A stretch of 33,433 nucleotides of DNA from Micavibrio aeruginosavorus. GTDB lineage: Bacteria > Pseudomonadota > Alphaproteobacteria > Micavibrionales > Micavibrionaceae. Positions 9,197-17,117 of this stretch are shown here, in pieces. Positions within the stretch are counted from its first letter, which is position 1; every line of letters begins with the position of its first letter. The notes beneath the pieces were generated by a model. It made no database searches. It had not been told where the DNA came from and saw nothing but the letters and a program-made list of their open reading frames with translations. The DNA lies in assembly GCA_016184045.1 (NCBI GenBank), contig JACPDM010000060.1, positions 1 to 33,433 on the forward strand, written 5' to 3'. Both the position numbers and the translations under genes were made by a program.

Positions 9197-9761
9197 GCCA
9201 GGCCCAGGCGCTGCTCCAGCGCCCCGCACAGCATTTGCCCCAGGGTAATATGCATTTCCTGAATCCGCGCGGTGGTATTCGAGGGAACGACCAGCAGCGT
9301 ATCGCAAAGCGCAGGCATTTTTCCGCCGTCGCGGCCCGAGAGGCCGACGGTGACGATGCCCATTGACCGCGCCCGTTCAAGCGCTTTCAGGACATTGGCG
9401 CTGTTGCCCGATGTACTGATGCCGATAGCGACATCGCCTTTGCGGCCAATGGCCTCGATCTGGCGGGAAAACAGCGCGTCAAAGCCGATACGGTCAGGGC
9501 CGACGTGTCCGTGGTCAGGGCGATGGCCGCAATCGCGGCGCGGTCCTTGATGTAACGCACGGCCAGTTCTGTGGCGAGGTGCTGCGCGTCCGCCGCGCTG
9601 CCGCCATTACCGAAGAACATGATCTTGCCGCTGCCGCGAACGGCCTTTTCACAGGCATCGAGCATCTGCCCGAACGGGGCCTTGAGCGTGGCGAAGGTTT
9701 TGTCGGCGACGGCCTTATGCTCGTCGGCTTCGGCCTGCCAGAAGGAATCCAGATCCGGCAT
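9193..9761 (-). pseudogene. gmhA: SIS-domain phosphosugar isomerase (GmhA/DiaA type), frame broken
   Basis: The N-terminal frame from ATG 9761 gives MPDLDSFWQAEADEHKAV, then [21 protein letters not shown], the GmhA/DiaA phosphate-binding SIS signature, up to [10 protein letters not shown]. Homology then resumes in another frame at [12 protein letters not shown] and runs through [16 protein letters not shown]-like and [20 protein letters not shown]-like sequence to a stop at 9193. Only 5 nt (9487-9491) separate the two blocks; GmhA proteins usually have about six residues there, so about 13 nt are missing. Restored length is 193 aa, typical of sedoheptulose-7-phosphate isomerase (lipopolysaccharide heptose synthesis). 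DiaA, a DnaA-binding paralogue, cannot be excluded. The stop overlaps the deacetylase GTG. As written the product would be truncated at 124 aa. Confidence 0.8.
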
Positions 9762-9763
9762 CT

Positions 9764-10666
9764 CTAGTTTTCGCCTGCCGCGGGTTCGATGGCGGCGGCG
9801 TCCGTATCAGGGGGAAGGGAGCGGTTATAGGCCAGTTCCCGGTCGCTGAGCTGAAACCCGATCAGGACCTTGTAATTGCGCATGTCGCTGCTGATGGCGG
9901 GGATGATCTGCCGCACCTGCTCGATCTTCGTGCCGGTATCGGCCACCGTGTCATAGGTCAGGGTCGTGGCGAAAACCTCCTTGGCGACGATGCTGCCCGC
10001 GTCGTTGGTAATCGCGACGAAATAGGGGTAGGCAAAGCTCGGTTTGTCGCTGGCATGGGCGCGGCCCTTGGGGCCGATCTGTCCTGCGAAGGCCAGTGTC
10101 ATATCGACGGTGACGGTCCTCGTCCCGGCGGTGCATTTGACTTCGACATCCTGCATCCGGATGGAGGACGCCAGATTCACGGATTCCATCTGCGCGCCTT
10201 CCGCGAACTGATGCACCTGATTGAGGTCGCTGACGATCCGCACATCGGGGCAGACCGGGGCTGCGGCGGCGATTTTCGGTGCTGCGGGCTGCTGAGGCTT
10301 CGCGGCAGGTTGCGGCTTTATAGCCGGCTGGGGCGGACGGGCCGAGGGGACCGGGATAATCTTGTCATCGCCTGCGACGGGAATCTGCGCCCCGGCGGCG
10401 GGGTCCATCGCCGCGAGCATGGACTCGGGCATGTTGTCGCCCGGCATCACGGAAAAGCCGTCATTGCCGGACAGGGCAACCTGCTGCGGCGCGCCCTGCG
10501 CGATGTGTTGCGACGGGGGCGCGGACAGAAGTTTATCCATGCTGAAATCCGCGAACAAATTTTGCGTGCTGGCGATGCTGCTGTGAACGTCCTGCCTGAC
10601 GGACTCGCATCCCCCGGCAGCAAGCGATATGGTTAGGGCCAAGCCCAGCAGCAAGTGATGCTTCAT
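9764..10666 (-). CDS. Putative lipoprotein, 300 aa
   Basis: I place the start at ATG 10666 (MKHHLLLGLALTISLAAGGC), with GGGGGA about 8 nt upstream, rather than the track's 10720. The N-terminus is a signal peptide ending in a lipobox-like AAGGC at Cys20, so a periplasm-facing lipid-anchored protein is likely. Residues about 110-145 are a Pro/Ala/Lys-rich linker (AIKPQPAAKPQQPAAP). The C-terminal half is a compact domain with CPDVRIVSDLNQVHQFAEG and DVEVKCTAGTRTVTVDMTLAF, reminiscent of a beta-sandwich. I cannot name the family. Its stop lies 2 nt before the SIS start, so it leads the lipoprotein-SIS-deacetylase operon. It is divergent from ispH. Confidence 0.75.
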   Translation of the reverse strand: MKHHLLLGLALTISLAAGGCESVRQDVHSSIASTQNLFADFSMDKLLSAPPSQHIAQGAPQQVALSGNDGFSVMPGDNMPESMLAAMDPAAGAQIPVAGDDKIIPVPSARPPQPAIKPQPAAKPQQPAAPKIAAAAPVCPDVRIVSDLNQVHQFAEGAQMESVNLASSIRMQDVEVKCTAGTRTVTVDMTLAFAGQIGPKGRAHASDKPSFAYPYFVAITNDAGSIVAKEVFATTLTYDTVADTGTKIEQVRQIIPAISSDMRNYKVLIGFQLSDRELAYNRSLPPDTDAAAIEPAAGEN

Positions 10667-10777
10667 TGTCAAAATCCCCCTGAATTCCGATACCTTAGCC
10701 GGATGGCGGGGCGGCTTCAAGGCTCTGTTTCCTCTTATTCTGTGGATTAAATTCCGCGCATCCTTTATAAAAATCCC

Positions 10778-11725
10778 ATGGAAAAACAGGTATTAACCAT
10801 TTTGCTGGCCGCGCCGCGCGGGTTTTGCGCCGGGGTGGACCGGGCGATCCAGATCGTCGAACTGGCGCTCCAGAAATACGGCGCGCCGGTCTATGTCCGG
10901 CACGAAATCGTGCATAACCGCTATGTCGTTGACGGCCTCCGCGCCAAGGGCGCGGTCTTTGTCGAGGAACTGGATGAAATTCCCGATGACGGGCAGCCCG
11001 TGGTGTTTTCCGCGCACGGCGTGCCGAAATCCGTGCCTGACGCCGCGCGGCAGCGGCAGATGTTTTTCATCGATGCGACCTGCCCGCTGGTGAGCAAGGT
11101 CCACCGCGAGGCGGAGCGTCATCATAAAAACGGCAGGCAGATCATCCTGATCGGCCATAAGGGCCACCCGGAAGTCATCGGCACGATGGGGCAATTGCCC
11201 CCGGGCGCGGTTCTGCTGGTGGAAACGCTTGAGGACGTCGCCGCGCTGGGCGTCGATGACGAGGCCAATCTGGCATGGTGCAGCCAGACGACGCTCTCGG
11301 TCGATGATACCGCGGCGGTGGTCGATGCGCTTCGGGCGCGCTTCCCTGAAATCGAGGGGCCGCACAAGGAAGATATTTGCTACGCCACCACCAACCGTCA
11401 GGCGGCGGTGAAGGCGATCGCGGCGGAGTCGGACATGCTTTTGGTTCTGGGCGCGCCGAACTCCTCCAACTCCAACCGTCTGGCGGAGGTCGCGCGGATC
11501 ACGGGCTGCCCGCGCGCGGCGCTGATCGAGCGGGCGGCGGATATCGACTGGGCGCTGTTTGACGGCATTCAAACCCTTGGCCTGACGGCCGGCGCTTCGG
11601 CCCCGGATATTCTGGTCGAGGAAGTCATCGATTCCTGCCGGGCGCGTTTTGATGTCCGGGTGGAGGAGGTGCGCATAACAGAGGAAAACGTCATCTTCAA
11701 GGTTCCCCGCGTTCTCGCGGCATAA
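10778..11725 (+). CDS. ispH: 4-hydroxy-3-methylbut-2-enyl diphosphate reductase
   Basis: IspH (LytB) is the last MEP-pathway enzyme, reducing HMBPP to isopentenyl and dimethylallyl diphosphate with a [4Fe-4S] cluster. The 315-aa product has the three cluster cysteines: Cys17 (PRGFCAGV), Cys102 (DATCPLV) and Cys201 ([10 protein letters not shown]). HEIVHN (His46) and GHKGHPEV (His130, Glu132) supply substrate-binding and acid residues, and SQTTLS the conserved threonine. The start is ATG 10778, which has only a weak Shine-Dalgarno. It heads ispH - P-loop protein - rnhA. With dxs and ispA nearby, three isoprenoid genes lie within 7 kb, in two separate operons. Confidence 0.95.
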   Translation: MEKQVLTILLAAPRGFCAGVDRAIQIVELALQKYGAPVYVRHEIVHNRYVVDGLRAKGAVFVEELDEIPDDGQPVVFSAHGVPKSVPDAARQRQMFFIDATCPLVSKVHREAERHHKNGRQIILIGHKGHPEVIGTMGQLPPGAVLLVETLEDVAALGVDDEANLAWCSQTTLSVDDTAAVVDALRARFPEIEGPHKEDICYATTNRQAAVKAIAAESDMLLVLGAPNSSNSNRLAEVARITGCPRAALIERAADIDWALFDGIQTLGLTAGASAPDILVEEVIDSCRARFDVRVEEVRITEENVIFKVPRVLAA

Positions 11726-11772
11726 TCGCCGGGGGCTGTATTTGTCCTCTATGTGACTGTAATATTCCAGCC

Positions 11773-12522
11773 ATGAAAATGACCCCTGAAGATTTTCTCA
11801 ACTGGCCGAAAAAAGCCGTTACCGTCACCGGTATGTCCGGACTGGGCAAGACGCATATCTCCTGCATGCTGGCAAGGCATGGCTGGACGCACTATTCCTG
11901 CGACGAAGTCATCGGGACGGAATTTCTGGCGCATGAACTCGGCGGCGCGGTGACGAAGAAGAATCTGTCCCCGCTCTCCGCCTTTATCGGGAGGGTCGGC
12001 AATCCCGCGAAGGGCGGCTTGCCGCTCGATGAATTCAGGCGTCGCCAGAATCTTTATTATCAGGCGGAATGCGAGTCCCTGCGCCGGGTCGGCAATGAAA
12101 TCGCATGGGCGAAGGGGCATTTCATCAACGATTCCACCGGAAGCCTGTGCGAAATCGAGGACGACGCCCTGCTGGACGAGCTCGGGCGGCAAACCTTGTT
12201 CGTCTATATCAAAGCCAGCGCGGAGGAAGAGGCCAGAATTCTTGCGCGTGCCGTCAGCTCGCCCAAGCCGCTGTTTTTTCCGCCCGCGATGTTTGATGGA
12301 TGGCTTGCCGAATTCATGCGCCGGAATAATGCGAAGACCGCCGCGGAGATCGATCCGGATGAATTTTCGCGCTGGGCTTTTCCGCTGCTGTTCAAATCGC
12401 GGCTGCCGAAATATCAGGCCTTGGCCGACCGCTACGGCGTGACCGTTCCGTCCGAAGCGATGGCGGCAGTGAAGACGGAGCGTGATTTTATCGCCTGTAT
12501 CGCGGAGGCGCTGCGCGCATGA
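11773..12522 (+). CDS. P-loop NTPase of unknown function
   Basis: This 249-aa protein has a Walker A motif GMSGLGKTH at residues 20-28 right after a beta strand (AVTVT), and [14 protein letters not shown] near residue 115 as a possible Walker B or substrate segment. The fold suggests a small nucleotide or metabolite kinase or ATPase, but no substrate motif is recognisable. It lies between ispH and rnhA, where many alphaproteobacteria carry thrB (homoserine kinase of the APH-like fold). This protein is not ThrB, because it has a classic P-loop. It overlaps the rnhA start by ATGA, so coupling is likely. The antisense ORF 11749-12528 is a shadow. Confidence 0.8.
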   Translation: MKMTPEDFLNWPKKAVTVTGMSGLGKTHISCMLARHGWTHYSCDEVIGTEFLAHELGGAVTKKNLSPLSAFIGRVGNPAKGGLPLDEFRRRQNLYYQAECESLRRVGNEIAWAKGHFINDSTGSLCEIEDDALLDELGRQTLFVYIKASAEEEARILARAVSSPKPLFFPPAMFDGWLAEFMRRNNAKTAAEIDPDEFSRWAFPLLFKSRLPKYQALADRYGVTVPSEAMAAVKTERDFIACIAEALRA

Positions 12523-12953
12523 GTGCAAGCAAGAAGGTCGAGCTGTTTACCGACGGTGCCTGCAGCGGCAATCCCGGCCCGGGCGGGTGGGGGGCGATCT
12601 TGCGCTATAACGGCGTCGAAAAGGAATTGTCGGGGGCGGAAGCCATGACAACCAATAATCGCATGGAAATGACGGCGGCGATACGCGGGCTGGAGGCGTT
12701 AAAGCGCGGCTGCGCGGTCGATCTCTACACGGACAGCCAGTATCTGCAACTGGGGGTAACTCAGTGGATGAAAGGGTGGAAAGCCAAAGGCTGGCCTGCG
12801 CGCATCAAAAATCAGGATCTGTGGAAAGAACTCGATCTCCTGCTGCAAACCCATGATGTGCGCTTCCACTGGGTCAAGGGCCACGCGGGCCATCCGGAGA
12901 ATGAACGCGCCGACCGACTCGCGACAGCAGCGATTCGCGCGATGAAAACCTGA
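12519..12953 (+). CDS. rnhA: Ribonuclease HI
   Basis: RNase HI cleaves the RNA strand of RNA-DNA hybrids, removing R-loops and primers. At 144 aa it has the usual length, and every catalytic residue is present: Asp12 ([17 protein letters not shown]), Glu50 (NNRMEMTA), Asp72 (YTDSQYL), His122 (VKGHAGH) and Asp132 (NERADRLA). The ATG overlaps the preceding gene's stop by 4 nt. It is the last gene before the regulatory-site cluster at 13004-13062. Confidence 0.96.
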   Translation: MSASKKVELFTDGACSGNPGPGGWGAILRYNGVEKELSGAEAMTTNNRMEMTAAIRGLEALKRGCAVDLYTDSQYLQLGVTQWMKGWKAKGWPARIKNQDLWKELDLLLQTHDVRFHWVKGHAGHPENERADRLATAAIRAMKT

Positions 12954-13003
12954 CCGCTTCGATTCCGGCAGCGCGCATCGGGCATAATTCCAGCACTTAA
13001 ACC

Positions 13004-13012
13004 TTATCCACA
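13004..13012 (+). promoter_or_regulatory. DnaA box (perfect consensus TTATCCACA)
   Basis: An exact match to the high-affinity DnaA box lies in the 192-nt gap between rnhA and the gene at 13146. It is the only perfect one I found in this gap, so it is more likely a DnaA-controlled promoter or titration site than a full origin. Confidence 0.6.
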
Positions 13013-13015
13013 GCT

Positions 13016-13038
13016 GAATCGCCGGATTCTGGTGAATC
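13016..13038. promoter_or_regulatory. Cluster of three GANTC (CcrM methylation) sites
   Basis: GAATC at 13016, GATTC at 13025 and GAATC at 13034 occur within 23 nt, with a fourth at 12961. GANTC is expected about once per 256 nt by chance. In alphaproteobacteria GANTC is methylated by CcrM and read by GcrA, and paired sites mark cell-cycle promoters. Confidence 0.5.
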
Positions 13039-13047
13039 GGGCGCTTT

Positions 13048-13062
13048 TTAACATTCGCTTAA
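13048..13062 (+). promoter_or_regulatory. CtrA box (TTAA-N7-TTAA)
   Basis: TTAACATTCGCTTAA is a perfect full CtrA recognition sequence, and the only one I noticed in the window. It lies 83 nt before the start codon at 13146 and 35 nt after the DnaA box, a typical position for a CtrA-activated promoter or a repressed origin element. Confidence 0.55.
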
Positions 13063-13145
13063 AGTTTATTGCACATCGTGAACATAACAGCCCGCACCAA
13101 GAACAACGCAACAATCACAAACGCGGGAATAACAAGGAGGATCAC

Positions 13146-13658
13146 ATGAGCACAACAGTGACCACACCACGGATCGACGAAGATTTTTCCTATACCCCAC
13201 TCGGCGCCTCTCACACCAGCCGGATCAAGGAACGGGTCGTTCTGCCTTTGCCGCCAGCCCTCGCGGATCTGGGGGCGGGGCAGGACACCCGGTTCGAGAT
13301 GGAGATCTACGCCCGCTTCATGCGCCATCTGCGCGATGTTCCTAACAGCCGGATGGAGATCAAGATCCTGTCCGCCATCCAGTTTACGGCGGACATGCTG
13401 GAAACCCCGGATGCGCTGGTCGCCAAGACGCTGGTCGATCTTGGCCTCAAGGCGCCGCGCAAGGCTTTTCCCATGTCGTTTCTGGATTTCTGCGACAAGG
13501 CGCTGCTGCGCCGGGACTGGGACCGGCATGACGGGAAGGGCAGGCCCCCATCCGCCGTCCTGATGCTGAAGGAACACTGGGACGGGATCGGCGAGGAGAA
13601 ACCCAGCCCCTTCCCGGTGCATTACGCGGTGGCGGGCGAGAGGTTGCTCCTCAACTAG
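13146..13658 (+). CDS. Hypothetical protein, 170 aa, likely cell-cycle regulated
   Basis: The start is fixed by AAGGAGG seven bases before ATG 13146; the track's start at 13032 would translate through the CtrA box. The product is MSTTVTTPRIDEDFSYTPLG..., soluble, with a predicted helical centre (FEMEIYARFMRHLRDVPNSR; EIKILSAIQFTADML) and a C-terminal Trp/Arg region (DKALLRRDWDRHDGKGRPP). There is no signal peptide, membrane span or recognised motif. Upstream lie a DnaA box, three GANTC sites and a CtrA box, so transcription is probably tied to the cell cycle. It is convergent with the penicillin-binding protein gene, 12 nt apart. Confidence 0.7.
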   Translation: MSTTVTTPRIDEDFSYTPLGASHTSRIKERVVLPLPPALADLGAGQDTRFEMEIYARFMRHLRDVPNSRMEIKILSAIQFTADMLETPDALVAKTLVDLGLKAPRKAFPMSFLDFCDKALLRRDWDRHDGKGRPPSAVLMLKEHWDGIGEEKPSPFPVHYAVAGERLLLN

Positions 13659-13670
13659 GCCGGCAGAACG

Positions 13671-15722
13671 CTAGTCGTTGAGTTTCCAGCTTTTGGACCG
13701 GTCCCGGGTTTGCTGCGACACAGGGATCCGGGCCGGTTCAGGGGCCGGAAGATAAGCCGAGGTTTCGGCGGTTGTGGCGGGCGTAACCAGAAGGCGACGG
13801 AGGAGCCCGCCGAAATCCCCGGATAGATCCGATATATCCCCCAAGGAAGAATCGGCAGACGGAAGGGAGGAGGCCAGCCAGCCTCTTCCCTTTACGCTAT
13901 GGGCCGTGGTCATGACTTCGCGCCAGATTCGCGCCGGGATCGACCCACCGGTGACGCGCTTCATCGATGTGTTGTCGTCGTTGCCGACCCAGACGCTGGC
14001 GACGAACTGGTCGGTGAAGCCGGAGAACCACGCATCGCGGAAATCCTGCGACGTCCCGGTTTTGCCCATGGCCGGGCGGCCTAACTTCGCACCCTGTCCG
14101 GTGCCGAAATCGACCACGCCGCGCATCATGCCCTGAAGCTGCGCGATAGCCTGCGGGTCGAACATGGCGCGGCCTGATTGCTGGGCGCGGGGCGGGCGCT
14201 GGTAAATCAGTTTCCCATCCTTGTCGGTGATGCGGCGGATGGCATAGGGCTTCACGGCGTAGCCGTCATTGGCGATGGTGCCGTAGGCGGTCACCATCTG
14301 GATCATCGGCACGCCGCTGCTGCCAAGGGCAAGGCTCAAGTCGCGTTGCAGGTCGGCTTCGATGCCGAGGCGGCGGGCGGTGCCGATGACGTAGCCGATG
14401 CCGATTTCCTTCGCCAGCTTGTAGGAAATGGTGTTGAGGGAATAGGCAAGGGCGGCGTAAAGCGGGACTTCGCCGTAATATTCGCTTTTGAAGTTGGTCG
14501 GGCGGTAGCGGCCCGTGGTGATCGGCTCGTCGATGACGATGGTGTCGGGGGTGTAACCGTGCTCCAGCGCCGTCAGGTACACCACCGGCTTGAACGACGA
14601 TCCCGGCTGGCGGTAGGCTTGGGCGGCGCGGTTGAACTGGCTGGCGGCATAATCGCGCCCGCCGACCATGGCCAGAACCGCGCCGTCGCGGGCCATGACG
14701 ATGATGGCGCCCTGTGTGACGTTTTTCTCCGCGCCTTCTTCCTCAAGGGCGCGGTTCAGGGCTTCTTCCGCGACTTTCTGGATTTCGGGGACGAGGGTCG
14801 TGTCGATGACGATATCCTCGTTCGGCGTGCCGATCAGCTTGTCGAGGTCGCCCGTGACCCAGTCGGTGAAATAGCGCACGGAATCCCCGTCCGCCCCGGC
14901 GGGTTTTTCGGTTGGGATGACGACCTGTTTGAGTTCTGTTTCGGCTTCCTTGTCGGTGATGTAGCCGGCATCGCGCATCGCGCTCAGGACCGTGTCGGCG
15001 CGCTGCTGCGACAGGCGGGGGTTGCTCATCGGGGAATAGCGCGACGGGGCTTTGAGGAGTCCGGCAAGAATGGCGGCCTCGCGCAGGTTCACATCGCGCG
15101 CGGATTTCTTGAAATAGGTTTGCGCGGCGGCTTCAACGCCGTATGTGCCGGAGCCAAGGTAAACGCGGTTGAGGTAGGCGGTCAGGATTTCATCCTTGGT
15201 CAGCTTGTGCTCGAGCCAGAGGGCCAGCAGGGCTTCCTGCACCTTGCGCTTCAGTGTGCGCTCGCGGCTTAAGAAAAGATTTTTGGCAAGCTGCTGGGTG
15301 ATGGTGGAGCCGCCCTGAACCACCTTGCCTTCGATCGTGTTGCGGGCGATGGCGCGGACGAGGCCGATAGGGTCGAGGCCGAAATGGCTGTAAAAGCGGC
15401 GGTCCTCAATGGCAAGGACGGCATAGACCATGTGCTTCGGCAACTCCTCGACGCCGACATTGATGCCTTTGAGTTCGCCGTAGCGGGCTACGGCGTTGCC
15501 GTTTTCATCGTTGAGGGTGATCGCGGGCTTGCGCTCGAAGCCCGGCTTTTCGATCAGCGAAGGCAGCTCCATGGCGTACCATCCGACCAGCAGCCCCACG
15601 GCGATGCACGCCCAGATGCCGACCGCCAGCCCCCAATGCGCCATCCGCAAAAGCAGGGCCTTCAGCGAGAATTTCTTCTTGCGGGCGGATGATTTGCGTT
15701 TTGATTTGGATGTGCGGGGCAT
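13671..15722 (-). CDS. mrcA: Penicillin-binding protein 1A (class A bifunctional PBP)
   Basis: This enzyme polymerises glycan strands and cross-links peptides of peptidoglycan in the periplasm. The product is 683 aa, with a basic cytoplasmic tail (1-20), one membrane anchor (about 28-48), a GT51 glycosyltransferase domain with AIEDRRFYSHFG (Glu106) and GGSTITQQLAKN, then a transpeptidase domain with SSFKP (Ser375 nucleophile), YSLNTIS (SxN) and GKTGTSQDFRDAWF (KTG). It lacks the long PBP1A insert domain of E. coli and is nearer the shorter alphaproteobacterial type. The Pro/Ser-rich C-terminal tail looks disordered. It is transcribed alone and is convergent with the gene at 13146. The plus ORF 14178-15272 is a shadow. 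Confidence 0.93.
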   Translation of the reverse strand: MPRTSKSKRKSSARKKKFSLKALLLRMAHWGLAVGIWACIAVGLLVGWYAMELPSLIEKPGFERKPAITLNDENGNAVARYGELKGINVGVEELPKHMVYAVLAIEDRRFYSHFGLDPIGLVRAIARNTIEGKVVQGGSTITQQLAKNLFLSRERTLKRKVQEALLALWLEHKLTKDEILTAYLNRVYLGSGTYGVEAAAQTYFKKSARDVNLREAAILAGLLKAPSRYSPMSNPRLSQQRADTVLSAMRDAGYITDKEAETELKQVVIPTEKPAGADGDSVRYFTDWVTGDLDKLIGTPNEDIVIDTTLVPEIQKVAEEALNRALEEEGAEKNVTQGAIIVMARDGAVLAMVGGRDYAASQFNRAAQAYRQPGSSFKPVVYLTALEHGYTPDTIVIDEPITTGRYRPTNFKSEYYGEVPLYAALAYSLNTISYKLAKEIGIGYVIGTARRLGIEADLQRDLSLALGSSGVPMIQMVTAYGTIANDGYAVKPYAIRRITDKDGKLIYQRPPRAQQSGRAMFDPQAIAQLQGMMRGVVDFGTGQGAKLGRPAMGKTGTSQDFRDAWFSGFTDQFVASVWVGNDDNTSMKRVTGGSIPARIWREVMTTAHSVKGRGWLASSLPSADSSLGDISDLSGDFGGLLRRLLVTPATTAETSAYLPAPEPARIPVSQQTRDRSKSWKLND

Positions 15723-15850
15723 GGCAGAGGGTAGATAGGGGATTTTCCTTAAAGAATCAAGATCTTCCCCGGAATATTACAAAAAATAAGGGCATGGAAA
15801 TGGCGCTTCCGGGGCGGAGGCAGGGCAGCGGGCGGTCCTGGCGGCTTTTT

Positions 15851-16468
15851 TCAGATCATCGGCGGCGGGGGCGGCGGGCCGTTGCGCCCGTCATTGTTCC
15901 GCTCCGGATCGCCCGGCCCGATCAGCCAGAAACAGATATTGTGAACTGCCCGGTTGAAATTGTTGCGCAGCCCTTTGTCATAGGGGGTGCGGGTCGTATA
16001 GCCGTAATAGCGCTCGCTATTGTTTTCATTCACGGCGACGAAGGCAAGGCGGCGGATGCCCGTGGGTTTTTGCAGTTCGTCAGCGACCGTCTGGGCGAAG
16101 AGCGCGCTGAAATGCACGGCGTCGTTATTGCTCTCGGCGCCCAGGAAACGGCGGATGGTCTGGAGGTGCGCTGCCGTTTTTTCATCATAGTGCAGGACAT
16201 GCAAGGCGGGGTGCGGGTCCGGGGCTCTGTGCTTGAGATCGATATAGAGAAAATCCGGTTCGATAGGATAGCCAAGGCTGTCGCGCGACATGGTCTGCGT
16301 CAGGATGCGCGCGGTATAGCCTTGTGCGATTTTCTCAAGGCTGTCGGCAGTGACGGCGATGGCTTGCGCAAGGACGCCATCAATGTTGCGCTTTCCCGAA
16401 ATTCTGGAAAGCGCGGCAAGATGGTCGGCAAGATACGCGTCAATCTTTACGTCTGTTTTGTGGGCCAT
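15851..16468 (-). CDS. Hypothetical protein, 205 aa, with polyproline C-terminus
   Basis: I start this at ATG 16468 (MAHKTDVKIDAYLADHLAAL), preceded by GGGAGAGAGG, instead of the track's 16576. The protein is soluble with no signal peptide. It contains DFLYIDLKHRAPDPHPALHVLHYDEK near the middle, then RYYGYTTRTPYDKGLRNNFN, and ends GRNGPPPPPPMI. The terminal run of six prolines is unusual and could be a docking tail. I recognise no family. It follows the GNAT gene on the same strand after about 43 nt. The 128 nt between its stop and the penicillin-binding protein start show no hairpin with a T-run. Confidence 0.65.
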   Translation of the reverse strand: MAHKTDVKIDAYLADHLAALSRISGKRNIDGVLAQAIAVTADSLEKIAQGYTARILTQTMSRDSLGYPIEPDFLYIDLKHRAPDPHPALHVLHYDEKTAAHLQTIRRFLGAESNNDAVHFSALFAQTVADELQKPTGIRRLAFVAVNENNSERYYGYTTRTPYDKGLRNNFNRAVHNICFWLIGPGDPERNNDGRNGPPPPPPMI

Positions 16469-16511
16469 TTCGGCCTCTCTCCCTGTACTCGGGATTACTC
16501 TATGCGGTCTT

Positions 16512-17045
16512 TCAGGTGCAGTCCAGCCAATAGCGCAGCCGCGATGGAAACTGATCTGTTTCCGGGGTTTTGTCACGCAATGTTGCGCCGCAAAACTCGA
16601 CGATGTTGATTGCCGGCAGATTATCCGGGGCGACGGTGATCAGGGCGCGCTCAATGCCAAGATAATTGGCGAACGGCTTGGCCTTGGTCAGGATTTTTTT
16701 TCCAAAACCCTTGCCGCGCATCGATGGGCGAATGGCGAAGTGGATATTGCCGCCCCATTTCTCAAGATGCCAGTTGAGGCGATGCCGGATATCGGCGGTG
16801 CCGATATACTCATCGTCCTTGACCAGCCAGAGAATGGTTTCCGGAACAGGCTCGACCCAGTCCTGAAACGGCTGGTGCGGATAGCCGCGCTCGGCGCGCA
16901 GGGCGTTGATGAATCCCGGGAAATCGTTCGCGACGCGGTGGATGTCGTTGTAAAGCTGCCGCCCCTCGGCGTGGTATTCCGCGAGGGCTTTGAGGAAGCT
17001 GTCTTTATATTCGATGTCGGGACGGACCAGTTTGGATGCAGACAT
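16512..17045 (-). CDS. GNAT-family N-acetyltransferase
   Basis: This 177-aa single-domain protein has the GNAT acetyl-CoA pyrophosphate-binding loop IRPSMRGKGFGKK (the Q/RxxGxG/A pattern), preceded by the beta-4 strand GGNIHFA and followed by ILTKAKPFANYLGIERALITVAPDN and INIVEFCGATL, the usual C-terminal half. ETILWLVKDDEYIGTADIRHRL matches the beta-2/3 region. Such proteins acetylate small amines or protein N-termini; the substrate cannot be told. It lies in a minus-strand run with the membrane protein gene (72 nt upstream) and the unknown gene downstream. Confidence 0.85.
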   Translation of the reverse strand: MSASKLVRPDIEYKDSFLKALAEYHAEGRQLYNDIHRVANDFPGFINALRAERGYPHQPFQDWVEPVPETILWLVKDDEYIGTADIRHRLNWHLEKWGGNIHFAIRPSMRGKGFGKKILTKAKPFANYLGIERALITVAPDNLPAINIVEFCGATLRDKTPETDQFPSRLRYWLDCT

Positions 17046-17117
17046 GGGCAGTAACTCGGATTATAGGTGGTCATACTCATAATCGAAGATGCCGGATTTG
17101 TAAAATTTGGAGGGTTA

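Noticed and set aside
10741-10749. TGTGGATTA, a DnaA-box-like sequence upstream of ispH
   Set aside because: One mismatch to consensus on the reverse strand and no partner sites; expected by chance in 33 kb.
12954-13145. Full replication origin
   Set aside because: Only one DnaA box and no clear AT-rich unwinding element, so I keep it as a regulatory region.
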